Assembly: GCA_024401695.1 (NCBI GenBank)
Contig: JAKSKN010000001.1
Location: 186,001 to 250,000, forward strand
Length of the DNA: 64,000 nucleotides
DNA from: Bacteroidales bacterium
GTDB taxonomy: Bacteria > Bacteroidota > Bacteroidia > Bacteroidales > UBA932
Direction: 5' to 3'
Below the pieces are notes generated by a model. That model saw only the letters and a program-made list of their open reading frames with translations, made no database searches and was not told where the DNA came from. Every line of letters begins with the position of its first letter. Position 1 is the first letter of the stretch. Below, piece after piece: positions 41,212-52,663 of this stretch. The position numbers and the translations under genes are program-made.

Positions 41212-41497
41212 TACATTAAACTTGCGGTTCTATACAGAATATGTGGAGTTCTGCAATTGTGCTGCACAAGATACACAAATTCTGTTAATTATTGCAACAA
41301 AACACGCGAACTATTACCCTTTCTTTTTGGCCCCAAAAATCATACAAACTATTGTAAAACATTCAAATCGGCCTCTCAGACCACTCCAATCGCGTAGGTG
41401 TCTCAAATAAGGCTTTGTCTTTTTCCGTCAAAAAGAAAACAGCCGCCTTTTGAGCGACTGTCGAACATTTTATTATTGATAATCAATAGGTTAGCGG

Positions 41498-41719
41498 TTA
41501 GTACTCCTCCTCGTTGAAGAAGAAATCATCCTTGGTCGGGTAGTCCGGCCAGATGTCTTCGATTGATTCGTAAATCTCGCCCTCCTCCTCAAGCTCTTCG
41601 AGGTTCTCAATGACCTCCTCAGGAGCACCGGAACGGTTGGCGTAATCAATCAACTCCTCTTTGGTTGCCGGCCATGGAGCATCGTCCAGGCTGCTGGCTA
41701 GTTCAAGTGTCCAATACAT
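41498..41719 (-). CDS. DUF2795 small acidic protein
   Basis: 73 residues, very acidic, with the DUF2795 pattern WPATKEELIDYANRSGAPEE followed by ENLEELEEEGEIYESIEDIW. Family members are small helical proteins of unknown function, widespread in Bacteroidetes. It is a single gene with its own promoter box. Confidence 0.88.
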   Translation of the reverse strand: MYWTLELASSLDDAPWPATKEELIDYANRSGAPEEVIENLEELEEEGEIYESIEDIWPDYPTKDDFFFNEEEY

Positions 41720-41753
41720 AACAATCGCGTTTTTTGTCGTTCTTTATTGGCGG

Positions 41754-41761
41754 CAAATATA
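41754..41761 (-). promoter_or_regulatory. -7 box of the DUF2795 gene
   Basis: TATATTTG on the minus strand, 35 bases before the ATG, with a TTG 18 bases upstream of it (41780-41782). Confidence 0.6.
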
Positions 41762-41793
41762 GAGAAAAAATCGAAATGACAACTTTTTTTGAG

Positions 41794-41801
41794 TATTTTT
41801 G
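41794..41801 (+). promoter_or_regulatory. -7 box of folE
   Basis: TATTTTTG, 60 bases before the folE ATG, divergent from the DUF2795 promoter. Confidence 0.5.
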
Positions 41802-41861
41802 TAAAAGTATTTATCAACAGCTTACGAACAAGCTGCGCAATACATTTACAAACGATTGATT

Positions 41862-42449
41862 ATGAGCTACAAACGCGAAGATAACTACACTCCCGAAACC
41901 ACCGCTGAAATCGCAGTCCACATCAAGGAAATCCTCCGTCTCCTCGGCGAAGACACTGAACGCGAAGGCCTCGTCAAGACACCTGAGCGTGTGGCGAAAT
42001 CCCTTCAGTTCCTCACGAAAGGATACGAAGAGGATGGGGTGTCAATCATCCAGAGCGCTATGTTTGACGAGAAATACCAGCAGATGGTCCTGGTCAAGGA
42101 TATCGAACTCTTCAGCACCTGCGAACACCATATGCTGCCGTTCCTGGGCAAGTGCCACGTAGCCTACATCCCTAACGGCAGGATCACCGGCCTGAGCAAG
42201 ATAGCGCGCGTCGTGGAGACTTTCGCCCGCCGCCTGCAGGTTCAGGAGCGCCTGACCGTCGAGATCCGCGACTGCATCCAGAAGGCCCTCAACCCGCTGG
42301 GCGTTGCGGTCGTGATCGAAGCCACCCACAGCTGTATGGTTCTGCGCGGAGTCGAAAAGTCCAACTCCCTTACCACCACATCGGCATTCAGCGGTGTCTT
42401 CCTCTCGGACGCCCGCACCCGCAACGAGTTCCTGAACCTTATAAAATAA
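41862..42449 (+). CDS. folE: GTP cyclohydrolase I
   Basis: 195 residues from MSYKREDN; a TTG six bases earlier is a weaker start. Zinc and catalytic residues are in [11 protein letters not shown] (Cys87, His89, His90) and [10 protein letters not shown] (second cysteine). [20 protein letters not shown] is the usual GTP-binding region. The enzyme makes dihydroneopterin triphosphate for folate. It is a single gene followed by a strong hairpin. Confidence 0.97.
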   Translation: MSYKREDNYTPETTAEIAVHIKEILRLLGEDTEREGLVKTPERVAKSLQFLTKGYEEDGVSIIQSAMFDEKYQQMVLVKDIELFSTCEHHMLPFLGKCHVAYIPNGRITGLSKIARVVETFARRLQVQERLTVEIRDCIQKALNPLGVAVVIEATHSCMVLRGVEKSNSLTTTSAFSGVFLSDARTRNEFLNLIK

Positions 42450-42492
42450 TGCCGGCGTTCTGAGTAATTGACTAATAATGATATAATTAAGT

Positions 42493-42527
42493 AAAATGAC
42501 CCTACTGAAATTCAGGAGGGTCATTTT
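42493..42527 (+). terminator. Hairpin after folE (same repeat family as at 26 kb)
   Basis: AAAATGACCC / GGGTCATTTT around an inner CTGAA-A-TTCAG stem. It can terminate folE and, read the other way, the M28 operon. The core is nearly the same as 26117-26153, so it is an interspersed hairpin repeat, not a private terminator. Confidence 0.7.
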
Positions 42528-42547
42528 GTATAAATAACATAGTATCA

Positions 42548-44132
<1,585 letters not shown>

Positions 44133-44155
44133 CCCGATACAATTAAAAACAGAAA

Positions 44156-45802
44156 CTATTTTACAAAAAACTGGAAATCATACAATTCGCAGACCGACCT
44201 GTCCCCGGCATCCGAGCTAAAGACAAAGAACAGTGGCTGCTTGCCCTTCAGGCCCGGCAGCGTCACAGGCACGGTCAGCCTCAACAGACCATCCCCGACC
44301 CGGACACCGGAACCAGAAGCAGAAGCACCAGCCCAACCGCCACCGGCAGCAACGTCAAACGCAGCGATCACCCTGCCCCCGCGACTCTCCTTCGGCCCTC
44401 CGGCAAGCACGGTGATGCGTCCGCCGGCCTCAGGCTTGAGGGTCAGCACGAGCTCGGCCCGTGAGGCACCGCCAAAGCAGTCGAAATTGAAATACTTGTA
44501 GCCCACCACAGAACCGGAAGTATTGTTCACGACCGGGCAGAAAGGCTGTTTCTGATTGAAAGGCCCCTGGCAGGACGCAGGGTCAAGACGCGTCGGCTTC
44601 ACATACGAACCGGTAAAGATGAAGTTCGGATACGACTGCCCTATACCCTTCGGATTGGTAAGATAGCAGGCCAGGCCTGCAGGAGTCTTGTGAAGAGGAT
44701 TCAGGCCGCCCACGGAGAAGCCTTCCGAGGTATATTCGGCCTCCGATATCTCAACCTTCCCGCCCCTGCCCTTCTGGACCTTGACGGTGATTGGCGACAC
44801 CATAGCCTGGCGCGAGAATTCGTCGGTACCCGTCTGGCGGTGGTAGAACACCCACCACTGGCCGTTGATCTCGAGTATGCTGCCGTGAGTGTTGCCATAA
44901 GGATTTGCCGTGCATACAGGCTTGCCGCTGTCATCAACGTCACGTCCGCGGCAGTCGATGAGGGTGCCACCATAGGTGAACGGGCCGAGCGGGCTGTCAC
45001 CATAGGCATAGGCAAGGGTATAGTTCACCGCAGGCAGGCCGAATTCGCCTTCCGCAGTGGTGCGTGAGTAGATGAACACATATTTGTCCTCGATCTTGCG
45101 TATCGAAGACGCCTCGAAGAAACGGAACTCACCCGGCTGCTTCGCACTCGAAATCATATCCCGGACGATTTCGGTGCCCGGCTTCACGCTGGCCATCGTC
45201 TGCGGGTCCAGTTCGGCTCCGTTCGAGCTCTCGAAGCCCCAGTAGCCATACACACGGCCGTCGTCATCGACGAAGACCGCAGGGTCGAACGCCAGCACGC
45301 CGTCGCAGACGACAGGGTTGTCCTTGTTCCAGTTTATCACCCGGAACGGGCCATCCGGACGGTCACTGACCGCCACCTGCCCGTTGCGTCCCCATTCCTG
45401 ATTGTTAGGATAGAGGTAATATTCCTTCTTCCCGTCCGGAAGCACGCGCAGGGCGACGTCAGGCGCATACAGCACATCGCCGACGCCTCCCGGCTTCAGG
45501 TCGCGCCCGTCGGCGCCAAGCACAGACTTGAAGATGATGCCGTCGTAGCGCCAGGCGCCAAGGTCCTCGACCGGAGCCGACCATACGACCTGCTCGCGCC
45601 CGCAATATTCCGAGATCAGCGAATCGTGGGAGCCATACACGTACACACGGTAGCTGCCCGGGCAGTCGGGGTCCTCGAACACATACGGCTCACCGTCGGG
45701 AATGTATTCCCACATAGGCAGATACGGATTCTGGGCAGCCGACAGCAACGGCAGCAGAAGCATCGCCAGCGCAGCGATGCACATATTTCTCAGCATTCTC
45801 AT
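44156..45802 (-). CDS. Glycoside hydrolase family 43 (arabinanase/arabinofuranosidase-type)
   Basis: 548 residues with a signal peptide (to about residue 23). A five-bladed propeller of GH43 runs from about 30 to 340: YIPDGEPYVFEDP near the start (catalytic base region), AFDPAVFVDDDGRVYGYWGF in the middle, RFFEASSIRKIEDKYVFIYS with the acid glutamate, and NTHGSILEINGQWWVFYHRQ. The C-terminal ~140 residues look like a CBM6-type beta-sandwich. It sits with GH51 and GH127 genes, which points to arabinan or arabinogalactan side chains. Confidence 0.9.
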   Translation of the reverse strand: MRMLRNMCIAALAMLLLPLLSAAQNPYLPMWEYIPDGEPYVFEDPDCPGSYRVYVYGSHDSLISEYCGREQVVWSAPVEDLGAWRYDGIIFKSVLGADGRDLKPGGVGDVLYAPDVALRVLPDGKKEYYLYPNNQEWGRNGQVAVSDRPDGPFRVINWNKDNPVVCDGVLAFDPAVFVDDDGRVYGYWGFESSNGAELDPQTMASVKPGTEIVRDMISSAKQPGEFRFFEASSIRKIEDKYVFIYSRTTAEGEFGLPAVNYTLAYAYGDSPLGPFTYGGTLIDCRGRDVDDSGKPVCTANPYGNTHGSILEINGQWWVFYHRQTGTDEFSRQAMVSPITVKVQKGRGGKVEISEAEYTSEGFSVGGLNPLHKTPAGLACYLTNPKGIGQSYPNFIFTGSYVKPTRLDPASCQGPFNQKQPFCPVVNNTSGSVVGYKYFNFDCFGGASRAELVLTLKPEAGGRITVLAGGPKESRGGRVIAAFDVAAGGGWAGASASGSGVRVGDGLLRLTVPVTLPGLKGKQPLFFVFSSDAGDRSVCELYDFQFFVK

Positions 45803-45809
45803 AGCCCGC

Positions 45810-48800
45810 CTACTTTACAGGAGTGAGCTTGAGCACGCAGACGGAATTCTCAGGGATGAGCACCTTGAACGACTTCGACACGGTGCCGAGATTCCTGGTA
45901 TGAGGGACCACAGCCTCGGTGTACTTCACACGACGGCCGAATCTGAAGGCCATCTCGCGGAGGCCCGGGCGCTCAGCCGGATTAGGCCCGCCCATAACCG
46001 GAGCGGCATAATCAGGATGACTTGAATAGTAGTTCTGGGCACCCTGGTTCTTGACGGAAGTGTCGTGTGCGGAAATGAATTCAAGGGTCGCGGTATACTT
46101 GGCATTAGAACCTGTATTCACGGTAAAGTTCTTGTCAACCGCCTCTGCATTCACGAGCTTCACGATAATCTCACCCGTTGCGGTGTCGATGGTAGGAGAT
46201 GTGAAGACCTTGTCGTCGGCCACCTTGCCGTTCATTGCAGGAGACATCTCGAAAGCGCGGTTCCCGGCCTCTGAGAACAACTTCTGGTAATAATAGTTGC
46301 AGGTCCTCCACATACCGCGGTTGTCGAACCAGATAAGGTTGGAGTTCCACTTGTTGAAGCCCTTCTTGCAGAAGAGAGGCGCGTATGCAGCCATCACGAC
46401 CATATCGGAATTGCGCTCGAGGCTGGTCCAGTATGCGGCCTCGGCAAGAGCGGAAGAATATGCATTGTTGGCCATATTGTTGGCGAATTCGCCCACGAAG
46501 ACGCGGGTAGGCTTCTTCCTGTCATAGGTATGGCCCTCGCCGCCACGGACTGCGCCGACATTGTATCTGTCGCCCTTGGTGAAGAACCAGTCGTCCGGTT
46601 TGTAGTAATGTTCGTCAACGACGGTGTCGGCATATTTGGCATCGATCTGCGCCATATTGGCGTTGAACTCCTTGCCGGAATCGGCCGCACCTGCGGTTGA
46701 GACAATGATGATGTCAGGGTATTTCTCCTTGACGGCATTGTACATTATGTCGAAGCGCTCCCAGAATTCATCGCCCTGGTTCTCGTTGCCGATACCGAGG
46801 TATTTGAGGTTGAACGGAGCCGGATGGCCCATCTTTGCGCGGAGCGCGCCCCATTCGGTGTCGGTGCCGCCGTTGCAGAATTCCACGAAGTCAAGCGCAT
46901 CCTTGACGAAGATGCTGTAGAAGCGGTCGCGGTCTTCCTGAGTCTCGAGCGGAGCGATGTACTGGTGGCCGGCGAACTGGCAGGTCACACCGTTGTTGAG
47001 AACCGGCAGCGGGGTTGCGCCGAGCGCCTCGGACATCACGAGATACTCGTAGAATCCGACATACTGCGAAGTCCAGTATCCCCAATGGTTGCGGAACCCG
47101 ATACGCTCCTCGCGAGGGCCGATGGAGTTCTTCCAGAACGGCTGGCCGAAGTAGTTCGGGCCTTCGGAAGCGCAACCGCCCGGGAAGCGCATGAAGGTCG
47201 GGTGCAGGTCGGCGAGCGCCTGCATCAGGTCCTTGCGGAACGGGCCGTACTTGCCGCCTTCCCAGAGCTGTGAGGCCTCCGGCAAAAGGGTGACAAAGTC
47301 AAGCCAGAATGTGCCAGGAGCATCTGCAACGATGGCCAGACGGCTGTCGACGCTGCGCTCTGCCTTGAGCTGGCCGGCATATCTTGTCCAGCCGTTCGCC
47401 AGACCGCCGAAGCTGACCACATCAGAGTTTCTGTTGCCCTGTGCATCCTCGAGATAGACGGACACGTTGCCCATATAGTTGTCGCCCTGCAGGTAGAGGG
47501 AGAAGTCGTAGCGGACATCCTTCTCGGCAGGGATGGAAGCGACCTGGGTATTGTTGGAGTAGGTCAGGCCGCGGCCGCGCTTGTATTCGGCGATGCCGTA
47601 ACCGTTGGCGGCGATGCCGAAGCCTTCGCCCGGATCCTCGATGTCGAAGCGGACGGAGTATTGCCTGTAGCGCAGTTCGTCGTCATATTTGTCGTCAGGG
47701 TCATAGTCGTACCAGCGCTTGAGGTCCGGGACGAGAGGCTTGTCGGCGACGGCGTGTGCCTGGCCGACGGCGCCGTCCTTGCTGACTACTGTCCAGCCGA
47801 AGAATGTGGTGTCGGAGTATGAGAATTCATTTTCAGGACCGTCAGGGACGTTGTATGCCTGGAAAGAGTTGTTCTGGATGAGCTGGGCGCAGATGCCTCC
47901 GTCGAGAGACTGGTTGATGTCTTCGAAGAAGATTCCCGAGAGGGTCGGGCTGATCTCTATGCCGAGCTTCTTCGGCTTGAGGGTGAGGCTGCGTTCTTCC
48001 TGCTTCTCGAAGCCCTGGAGCTGAAGCATCTTGTCGGCCATCCTGTAGCCCATCAGACGCATTCCTTCGGTGCTGAAGTGGAACTGGTCGCCGGTGCTCT
48101 GACATCCGAGGGACGAGATGACATAGCCGTTAGGCATCACCTCCGGAAGGTGTGAGAGGACCACGTCGTTGAAAGCGGCACACACTCCGCCTTCTTCGGC
48201 CTGCTTCAATTCGCCCGCGAGGAGAGGGATCTCATCCGGATTCAGGCCGAGGTCGTGGCAGAGGTCGTCGTGAATCTTCTTCAGACGGCCGCACCAGAGG
48301 CTGTCGTCAGGGTTTGACTCGCCCTGATGCACGAGCATACCCTTGATGACGCCGGATTTCTGGGCGATTCTGGCCACCTCGACTATTCTCTGGTATGGGT
48401 TCATACCGTAGGCTTTGGCCATATTGACAAGCCATCCGCGGCCCGGGTCAGCAGCCTCCATCGCAAGGTAGTCCGCACACGCGTCCTGGTCCCAGAGCTC
48501 AAGCTTGGCACCCGCCACCGAGACGTTGATGACGCCGACCCTGTACTCTGCAGGAAGTTTCTCTATCATCTTCCTTCCGAAGAAATCGACCGGTCCCATA
48601 TTGTTGCCTTCACGGCAGATAGGAGGGACTGCGGTGTACCAGTTGCCTTTGGTGCGGTTCATCGACGGCATATCGACGGCTGCCATAAACTGGAAACGGG
48701 GGTCGTTGAATCCGAGATCCTGCTCGGCAGGGCGCGCGCCCGCCTCCATATTGGACTGGCCGAAGCAGAGATAGATGAAGAAGTTAGGATCCGGTGTCTG

Positions 48801-48860
48801 GGCGGCGGCCTGGATGAAAAGAAGCGCCGAAGCCAGAACGATTATGGTTTTCTTTAGCAT
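45810..48860 (-). CDS. Two-enzyme protein: CE6-like acetyl esterase plus GH51 arabinofuranosidase
   Basis: 1016 residues with a signal peptide (cleaved after AAAQ). Residues about 25-290 form an SGNH esterase: FGQSNMEAG with the serine, and STGDQFHFSTEG with the Asp-His pair. From about 300 to the end is a GH51 alpha-L-arabinofuranosidase: the FFEDINQSLDGGICAQLIQN opening, acid/base in YLGIGNENQG, nucleophile in VVDEHYYKPDD. The two activities would remove acetyl groups and arabinose from the same polymer. GH51 usually stands alone or with a carbohydrate-binding module, so this pairing is uncommon. Confidence 0.9.
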   Translation of the reverse strand: MLKKTIIVLASALLFIQAAAQTPDPNFFIYLCFGQSNMEAGARPAEQDLGFNDPRFQFMAAVDMPSMNRTKGNWYTAVPPICREGNNMGPVDFFGRKMIEKLPAEYRVGVINVSVAGAKLELWDQDACADYLAMEAADPGRGWLVNMAKAYGMNPYQRIVEVARIAQKSGVIKGMLVHQGESNPDDSLWCGRLKKIHDDLCHDLGLNPDEIPLLAGELKQAEEGGVCAAFNDVVLSHLPEVMPNGYVISSLGCQSTGDQFHFSTEGMRLMGYRMADKMLQLQGFEKQEERSLTLKPKKLGIEISPTLSGIFFEDINQSLDGGICAQLIQNNSFQAYNVPDGPENEFSYSDTTFFGWTVVSKDGAVGQAHAVADKPLVPDLKRWYDYDPDDKYDDELRYRQYSVRFDIEDPGEGFGIAANGYGIAEYKRGRGLTYSNNTQVASIPAEKDVRYDFSLYLQGDNYMGNVSVYLEDAQGNRNSDVVSFGGLANGWTRYAGQLKAERSVDSRLAIVADAPGTFWLDFVTLLPEASQLWEGGKYGPFRKDLMQALADLHPTFMRFPGGCASEGPNYFGQPFWKNSIGPREERIGFRNHWGYWTSQYVGFYEYLVMSEALGATPLPVLNNGVTCQFAGHQYIAPLETQEDRDRFYSIFVKDALDFVEFCNGGTDTEWGALRAKMGHPAPFNLKYLGIGNENQGDEFWERFDIMYNAVKEKYPDIIIVSTAGAADSGKEFNANMAQIDAKYADTVVDEHYYKPDDWFFTKGDRYNVGAVRGGEGHTYDRKKPTRVFVGEFANNMANNAYSSALAEAAYWTSLERNSDMVVMAAYAPLFCKKGFNKWNSNLIWFDNRGMWRTCNYYYQKLFSEAGNRAFEMSPAMNGKVADDKVFTSPTIDTATGEIIVKLVNAEAVDKNFTVNTGSNAKYTATLEFISAHDTSVKNQGAQNYYSSHPDYAAPVMGGPNPAERPGLREMAFRFGRRVKYTEAVVPHTRNLGTVSKSFKVLIPENSVCVLKLTPVK

Positions 48861-48869
48861 AGTATGTGG

Positions 48870-51260
48870 TTAATTTAATAGTCTGACTGCATAGATTCCG
48901 CCCACGCTGGCATCAGGCTTCGCCTCGAACTTCACGCGGACGTGGGACTTGCCGGCAAGCATCCTTTGCGGCACAGGATACTCTTCCGTCTTGAACTGGG
49001 ACTGCATCCAGCGTCCTGTGTTGTCAACCTCTGTCAGGAGTTCGTCATCGATATAGATGGAGAACCTGCGGGTTGACCACTCGCCCACTCCCCAGTACTT
49101 GACGTAAACGCTAACGTTCTGCGACTTGCCGCGTGTCGCCAGGTCATAGCTGAACCAGCCGCCACGGGCCGCGTCACGGTAGAAGACGTCGCGTGTGACG
49201 CCCGTCATCGAGCGTTCCGACTTCATCTTGTGGTCGGTCTCCGGCTGCTGCTCGCCCGGGGCGACGGCATCGAGAGTGCGGCTCTCGAGAATGAGCTTCT
49301 CCTTCTCGAGAGTTGCCAGAGAATCAACGTATGTCTTGTATCCGTCGCGGTTGAGCGCAAGCCAGTATATCATATATCTGGCATCGTGGATGTCATGGAA
49401 CGGCTCCAATTCAGCTTCTATAGGGTTGATCATATCAACGTCCAGCTTATAATGGAGAGGTTTGCCTTCGACAGGGACAAGGTGGTCACCCAGTTTCTCG
49501 ACATCGTCGCAGACAAGGATAGGCGCCTGATCGACAGGGAGTTTTCTGCCTCCCGCATACTGTCCCCAGCGTCCGTCGTCAGCGATAAGGCCGGCGAGAT
49601 CTTCGGTACCTGTCTTCATTCCCAAAAGGATTGGTCCGTGCATAAGGGCCACATAGTCTGGCACGTTCGGCATATGTTCAACTGTATTGCGCATAGGAAG
49701 TGCTATCTCCACCACATCGCCCTTGCGCCAGAGGCGGAAGATTGAGAGGTATGAGCCCGGGGCGGCCTTGACCTTCCTCGCCTTTCCGTTGACGGTCACG
49801 GTGAGCTTCCCTGCCTCGACCCAGCCCGGGTAGCGGACCAGAAGACGGAAGAAGCGCCTGCCTTCCCGGATGCTGAGAGTCGTGGTCTCCTCTTCAGGGA
49901 AGGAAGTTTCCTGCCGGAGCACTATCCCTCTGTCTTTCCAATTGAGTTCGGAGGCGACGAAAAGATTGACATACAGTTTCTTCCCGACGTGGGTATAGAT
50001 GAACTGGTTGTATTTCGAGTGGTTCTCCATCCCGGAGCCCACGCAGCACCACATAGCTTCGTTAGGAGCGGAATAGACGCGGTAGTGGCGCGGACGGGCG
50101 GAGGTGAAATATACATATCCGCCGTGCTCCGGATGCTGTGTGGAAAGGATATGGTTGAACATAGCCCTTTCGTAATAGTCGGCATACTCCGCCTTCGGCT
50201 CCATACGGAACAGGTCCTCGGTGAGCTTGAGCATATTGTAGGTGTTGCAGGTCTCGGGACCGTCGTCGTCATTGACGAAATCTATGCAGGCCCCGGCGCT
50301 CGGGAAATGCTCGCGACGGCTGTTGCCTCCGAATGCGAGGCTGCGGTTGCGGGTGACCGTCTTCCAGAAGAAACGTCCTGCCTCGGCATATTCCGGCAGC
50401 TTGCCGAGTTCGCCTATGCGGGCGAAGCCGATCGCCTTTGGCACCTGGGTGTTGGCGTGAAGGTTGTCCAGCTTGTCCTCGTCGGCAGCGAGCGGCTCGA
50501 GGATGAACTTGTGGGAGAAGCGCTTGGCGGCTTCAAGGTACCTGGCGTCGCCCGTGATGGCGTAGGCGTCGGCGAACATCTCGTTCATTCCGCCCTGCTC
50601 GTTGCGCATCATAGCCTCCATCTGCTCGTCCGAGAGGCCTGCAGTCAGGTTGATGCCCCAGTCGCAGAAGCCGAGGAAGAGACGGAGGGCCTCTTCGTTG
50701 CCACAGTACAGCCAGGCGTCACGCAGGCCGGCGTACATCTTGTGGATATTGTAGAAAGGCGCCCACGCAGGGAAATATTTCGCGAAATCGCCTTCCTTGA
50801 AGGCTGACCACATCGCGTCGCTGTCAGGCACGCCACCTATGTAGCCGACGCCCCAGGACGGATGGTTGGCCGCATTTGCCTTCGCGCATTCCGCAAGTTC
50901 GGAAATCATATATTCCATCCTGCGCAGACACTCTTCGTTTCCGGTCGTCTGCCAGTTGATGGCCATCGCGGTCAGATAGTGGCCGGCTACGTGGCCGTCC
51001 AGGCCTGCCCAGTTCGGATAGCGCGGCTGCTTTTCCTCAAGCCCCGCCTCTGCGCGGAAAGGTGCGACCAGGCGGTCGACGTCGTACTGGAGAAGCACCT
51101 CGAGGTTGAGGTCGCGCGCGTGCTTGAACGGGCCGTCAAGCAGGGTTACGTCCCCGATGGGGAATTCGTTGCTGTAAAGTTTGTCCTGTCCGGAGGCGGA
51201 TATGCCTGTAGTCAGAAGGACTGCCGCTGCTGCAGCTGCAAGAAAGTGTCTCATATTCAT
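48870..51260 (-). CDS. Glycoside hydrolase family 127 (beta-L-arabinofuranosidase)
   Basis: 796 residues with a signal peptide (MNMRHFLAAAAAAVLLTTGI, cut near 24). GH127 marks: FPIGDVTLLDGPFKHARDLN at the start of the mature protein, AGLDGHVAGHYLTAMAI, ETCNTYNMLKL, and EAMWCCVGSGMENHSKY with the paired cysteines that bind zinc and act as nucleophile in this family. The C-terminal ~150 residues resemble a jelly-roll domain. The gene is 9 bases before the CE6-GH51 gene in transcript order. Confidence 0.92.
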   Translation of the reverse strand: MNMRHFLAAAAAAVLLTTGISASGQDKLYSNEFPIGDVTLLDGPFKHARDLNLEVLLQYDVDRLVAPFRAEAGLEEKQPRYPNWAGLDGHVAGHYLTAMAINWQTTGNEECLRRMEYMISELAECAKANAANHPSWGVGYIGGVPDSDAMWSAFKEGDFAKYFPAWAPFYNIHKMYAGLRDAWLYCGNEEALRLFLGFCDWGINLTAGLSDEQMEAMMRNEQGGMNEMFADAYAITGDARYLEAAKRFSHKFILEPLAADEDKLDNLHANTQVPKAIGFARIGELGKLPEYAEAGRFFWKTVTRNRSLAFGGNSRREHFPSAGACIDFVNDDDGPETCNTYNMLKLTEDLFRMEPKAEYADYYERAMFNHILSTQHPEHGGYVYFTSARPRHYRVYSAPNEAMWCCVGSGMENHSKYNQFIYTHVGKKLYVNLFVASELNWKDRGIVLRQETSFPEEETTTLSIREGRRFFRLLVRYPGWVEAGKLTVTVNGKARKVKAAPGSYLSIFRLWRKGDVVEIALPMRNTVEHMPNVPDYVALMHGPILLGMKTGTEDLAGLIADDGRWGQYAGGRKLPVDQAPILVCDDVEKLGDHLVPVEGKPLHYKLDVDMINPIEAELEPFHDIHDARYMIYWLALNRDGYKTYVDSLATLEKEKLILESRTLDAVAPGEQQPETDHKMKSERSMTGVTRDVFYRDAARGGWFSYDLATRGKSQNVSVYVKYWGVGEWSTRRFSIYIDDELLTEVDNTGRWMQSQFKTEEYPVPQRMLAGKSHVRVKFEAKPDASVGGIYAVRLLN

Positions 51261-51267
51261 TGTATTA

Positions 51268-52158
51268 TTATTTTATCGGTTCCATATGCACGGTCACGTG
51301 GGTGTCCGGGCCGAACTTTGCGCGGAGCGCGGTCTCTATGTCGGACGCACGCTGGTGCGAGGTATTGAGGTCCGTGCTGCCATCCATACGTACGTGTATC
51401 TCTATCGCGATCCTGTTGCCGATGCGGCGGGTGCGGAGATTGTGCGGGTCGCGGACGTCGCCGAACGATGTGACGATGGCCAGAATCTCGTTCTCGACGT
51501 CGTCAGGCAGGGATTTCTCCATCAGATCGCCTATGCCGTCCTTGATCATCGTCACGGCGGCCTTCACCAGCACGGCTCCGACTACGAGGCCGGCGAGAGG
51601 GTCGAGCACGGTCCAGCGTTTCCCGAGGAAAATGGCGCCGCCGATGCCCAGGGCTGTACCGATTGAAGACAGGGCGTCACTCCTGTGATGCCAGGCATTC
51701 GCCCTGAGGGCGCCGGAGTCGAGGGCTTCGGCCTCGCGTATGGTGTATCTGTAGGTCAGTTCCTTGACCACGATGGACACGATGGCCGCCCAGAATGCAA
51801 GCATCCCGGGGCTGGCGAGCTCCTCGCCCTTCACCCACAGAGCTATCTTCTGAGCACCGCTCACAATGATCCCGATGGCCACCGCGAGCAGGGCGATGCC
51901 GATCAGGGTGCTGGCCAGGGTCTCATATTTGCCGTGGCCGTAATCGTGCGAGCTGTCCTGCGGCTTGCCGCTGATGCGGACGAACACAAGTACTATGACG
52001 TCCGTTATGAAATCAGAGAATGAATGCACTGCGTCCGCTATCATCGCGGAACTGTGGCCGACAATGCCGGCCACGAATTTGAACGCAAGCAGGGCGGCAT
52101 TCGCCACCCCACCTATTATCGTCACCTTGCACATCCGTGCTTCCCTGTCACCCACCAT
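51268..52158 (-). CDS. Cation diffusion facilitator (CDF) transporter
   Basis: 296 residues (288 if it starts at MCKVTIIGG). Six membrane helices fill about residues 10-205, with metal-site residues in DAVHSFSDFITD and WHHRSDALSS. The C-terminal cytoplasmic ferredoxin-like domain begins near 210 (IVTSFGDVRDPHNLRTRR). The family exports Zn, Fe or Mn by proton antiport. Its place in an arabinan operon is unexplained; the gap to GH127 is 7 bases. Confidence 0.93.
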   Translation of the reverse strand: MVGDREARMCKVTIIGGVANAALLAFKFVAGIVGHSSAMIADAVHSFSDFITDVIVLVFVRISGKPQDSSHDYGHGKYETLASTLIGIALLAVAIGIIVSGAQKIALWVKGEELASPGMLAFWAAIVSIVVKELTYRYTIREAEALDSGALRANAWHHRSDALSSIGTALGIGGAIFLGKRWTVLDPLAGLVVGAVLVKAAVTMIKDGIGDLMEKSLPDDVENEILAIVTSFGDVRDPHNLRTRRIGNRIAIEIHVRMDGSTDLNTSHQRASDIETALRAKFGPDTHVTVHMEPIK

Positions 52159-52159
52159 A

Positions 52160-52663
52160 TCAGAAACAAAGGTTGATTCCTATCCTGATGCGCCGGAGGT
52201 CCAGGAACTGCCGTCCTCCGTCTTTTGTCGCCCTCGTGAAATGCGGCCTGTAGTCGAACGCCAGCGAGAGATGGGTCTTCGGTATGACGTATTCAAGGCC
52301 GACGTCGGCGATGATGCCGTATTCGACGTGCTTCAGTTCGCCGTAAAAGCCTGAACCGTCAGTCACGATGCTGAAATGCGCGCCCGGGCCGACGTGGGCG
52401 TTCAGGCCGTTGAGTATCGGGACCGGAAGGTTCCACATATAGGCGCCGGCGAATTCAAAACCGGCGTTATCGGTATAGTAGCACCCGGAACAGTCTATGA
52501 AATTGTGCGTGCTCACCCAAGGCTTGATCACGATGGCAATGCCGTGACCTCCCTTGTCGAAAGGCGGTTCGTATGCAACGCCCTCTGACAACCTATATGG
52601 CTGCGCATTGGCGGCAAGGGCCGCCAATGCAAGAGCCGATATCATTGACAGAAGTCTTTTCAT
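52160..52663 (-). CDS. Small outer-membrane beta-barrel-like protein
   Basis: 167 residues with a signal peptide (MKRLLSMISALALAALAANA). The rest alternates short hydrophobic strands with turns and ends in IRIGINLCF, a terminal aromatic as in outer-membrane barrels. No family recognised. It overlaps the DUF4380 stop by one base and ends one base before the CDF start. Confidence 0.72.
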   Translation of the reverse strand: MKRLLSMISALALAALAANAQPYRLSEGVAYEPPFDKGGHGIAIVIKPWVSTHNFIDCSGCYYTDNAGFEFAGAYMWNLPVPILNGLNAHVGPGAHFSIVTDGSGFYGELKHVEYGIIADVGLEYVIPKTHLSLAFDYRPHFTRATKDGGRQFLDLRRIRIGINLCF

